Origin: Dactylorhiza incarnata
Taxonomy: Eukaryota; Streptophyta; Magnoliopsida; Asparagales; Orchidaceae
Assembly (NCBI GenBank): GCA_033032865.1
Contig: JAWHQI010000099.1
Span: 6,465,501 to 6,529,500, forward strand
Reading direction: 5' to 3'
Length of the DNA stretch: 64,000 nt
Below the pieces are notes generated by a model. It was not told the DNA's origin. It made no database searches and worked only from the letters and a program-made list of their open reading frames with translations. This document shows, one piece after another, positions 63,014 through 64,000 of the stretch (its first letter is position 1; each line of letters begins with the position of its first letter). The position numbers and the translations under genes were made by a program.

Positions 63014-64000
63014 TCGCGCGGTCTGGCAAACCGCGGGGTCTTGCGGTCTCCCTATGCGGTCTGACTTCTCCGGTCTAGCCGCAGGTCAATTTGGCATGAC
63101 CGTCGTTCTTCTGTCCAAGGTTGCTGAGATGTGACCGCGCGGTCTGGTTTGTGAGACCGCGTGGCGGGTTGTTCTGATTCAGGAGATGAAGCCGCGCGGT
63201 CTGGTCTGTGAGACCGCGTGGCAAGGTGTCCTCTGTTCTGTATGGGTCGAGCTGCTGATCGCACAGGAGGTTTCTGGAATGGGCAGTCCGGTCTGGAGGC
63301 TGTCCGGGTTCTTGATAGTGCGCGTCGACTAGTCTTCTTAGTCGCGCGGTCTCCGGTTTGTGTTCGCATAGCTGGTCCTTCGGCGACCTGCTGGTATATG
63401 CGATCAGTGGTGTTTGGTTGACTTGGCGGGCTATTGCCCTAGTCGACCTGGTGTGTTTGTGGTCTCTGGAGGAGGTCGGGTGGTGAACACAGGTAGTGAG
63501 CGTCATGACCAGGTGAGTTGTCATGATCGCGTGGCTTCCGTTGAAGTCGGCGAGCTCACGGCGCAGAGCGATCTTGCTGACCGCGCGGGTTGACCGGTCT
63601 TGGTCACGCGGTCAGAAGGCGGTGACTCTATCTCATAGGGTGGTGACTGGATCAGGTCACATGCCTATAAATAGGAGTCACTGTAGCAGCAAAATTAATC
63701 GCACCAAGTGTAAGCTGAGCTCGCGTAATATTCTTGCGGTCTCTTTTTTGTGACCGGGCGGTTAGCTGATCGAACTTGTCTTCTGCAGCTTCTGCGGATT
63801 GTGCGGGTAGCAGCGGCCACCTATTCTTCTGAAGGTGTTCGGGCAATCTTGCGGCTTGCAGTGCGGGTTGCTGGAGTTCGGGAGGATCAGTGGCAGATCG
63901 TGGGGTTCTCAGTTGGTGTTGTTCAAGTCGCAGGCTGGCAGTTCGGGCGGTCTCATTTCCTACTCACGCGAACTCGCAGGTCGGGCAGTCTCAGGAAGTC
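63014..64000 (+). promoter_or_regulatory. GC-rich GACCGC/GCGGTC palindrome region with TATA box
   Basis: GGTCGCGCGGTC, GTGACCGCGCGGTCTGG, GTGAGACCGCGTGG and similar arms recur about fifteen times from 63014 to 63650 and again after 63740. CCTATAAATAGG, a strong TATA box, stands at 63664-63675. There is no supported gene. It has the layout of an LTR promoter (palindrome array, then TATA) but I see no LTR terminus, so it may be the untranslated interior of H or the start of another element. Confidence 0.5.

Larger units (their letters stand above)
60521..64000 (+). mobile_element. Ty3/gypsy-type element H (tRNA-Asp primer), 5' part, probably non-autonomous
   Basis: 5' LTR, primer site and a short zinc-knuckle ORF, then a GC-rich palindrome region reaching the window edge. 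The LTR start TGATGAGTCAC and the following ~200 bases are homologous to the LTR start of the gag-protease gypsy element. H interrupts LTR G; GGCCA (60516-60520) would be the left copy of its target duplication. Confidence 0.78.

Overview
The window is repeat-dominated nuclear DNA from a flowering plant, most likely a eudicot. The evidence is Ty1/copia Sirevirus-type elements, Ty3/gypsy elements with tRNA-iMet or tRNA-Asp primer sites, a CACTA DNA transposon, and captured fragments of plant genes with introns. I cannot name the species. I found no intact host gene, rRNA, tRNA or CRISPR array. Almost every coding stretch belongs to a transposable element and most carry stops, frameshifts or deletions.

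Layout, left to right. (1) 1-3045 is the 3' end of a Tekay/Del-like gypsy element (integrase plus LTR), inserted into (2) Sirevirus A (minus strand, 3046-7564: protease, gag, PBS, LTR). A is inserted 62 bp inside (3) Sirevirus B (minus strand; LTR in two pieces, 7627-7789 and 15042-16420). B's LTR is split by (4) a complete 7.25-kb gypsy element, 7790-15041, with TSD GTACT. It encodes only Gag and protease, so it is non-autonomous. (5) 16428-16965 is an unidentified gene-like fragment, followed by non-coding DNA. (6) Element C, 18571-23655 (TSD GCATT), is an internally deleted Sirevirus sitting in a diverged 150-177-bp tandem repeat. (7) 24341-28536 is AT-rich DNA without genes. (8) Sirevirus F (plus strand) starts at 28542. 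Six bases into its LTR it is interrupted by copia element D (28548-45759, TSD GTTGG), and D's gag is interrupted by Sirevirus E (31305-40525, TSD AAGTG). F resumes at 45765 and runs to 49435. (9) A minus-strand Sirevirus LTR (G) begins at 49436. It is split by a 10.3-kb CACTA element (49967-60248, TSD TCT) that carries exon fragments of NPC1, the branched-chain keto-acid dehydrogenase E1-beta gene and a probable SURP/G-patch gene. It is then cut by (10) a gypsy element H, 60521 to the window end, whose LTR is related to element 4 but whose cargo is a small zinc-knuckle ORF.

The most striking theme is in the LTRs. Nearly every LTR carries an array of short CpG-rich palindromes on the upstream side of its TATA box. 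The palindrome differs by lineage: CGTTCG-W-CGAACG and relatives in the copia elements, including non-Sirevirus D and, unexpectedly, the gag-coding region of E; CGCACG-nn-CGTGCG in the gypsy elements; and GACCGCGCGGTC in the last kilobase. Array copy number differs between the two LTRs of single elements. Palindromic repeats are already known in Sirevirus LTRs. The spread over unrelated lineages, the consistent TATA-proximal position and the modular half-site exchange are what make this window worth following up.
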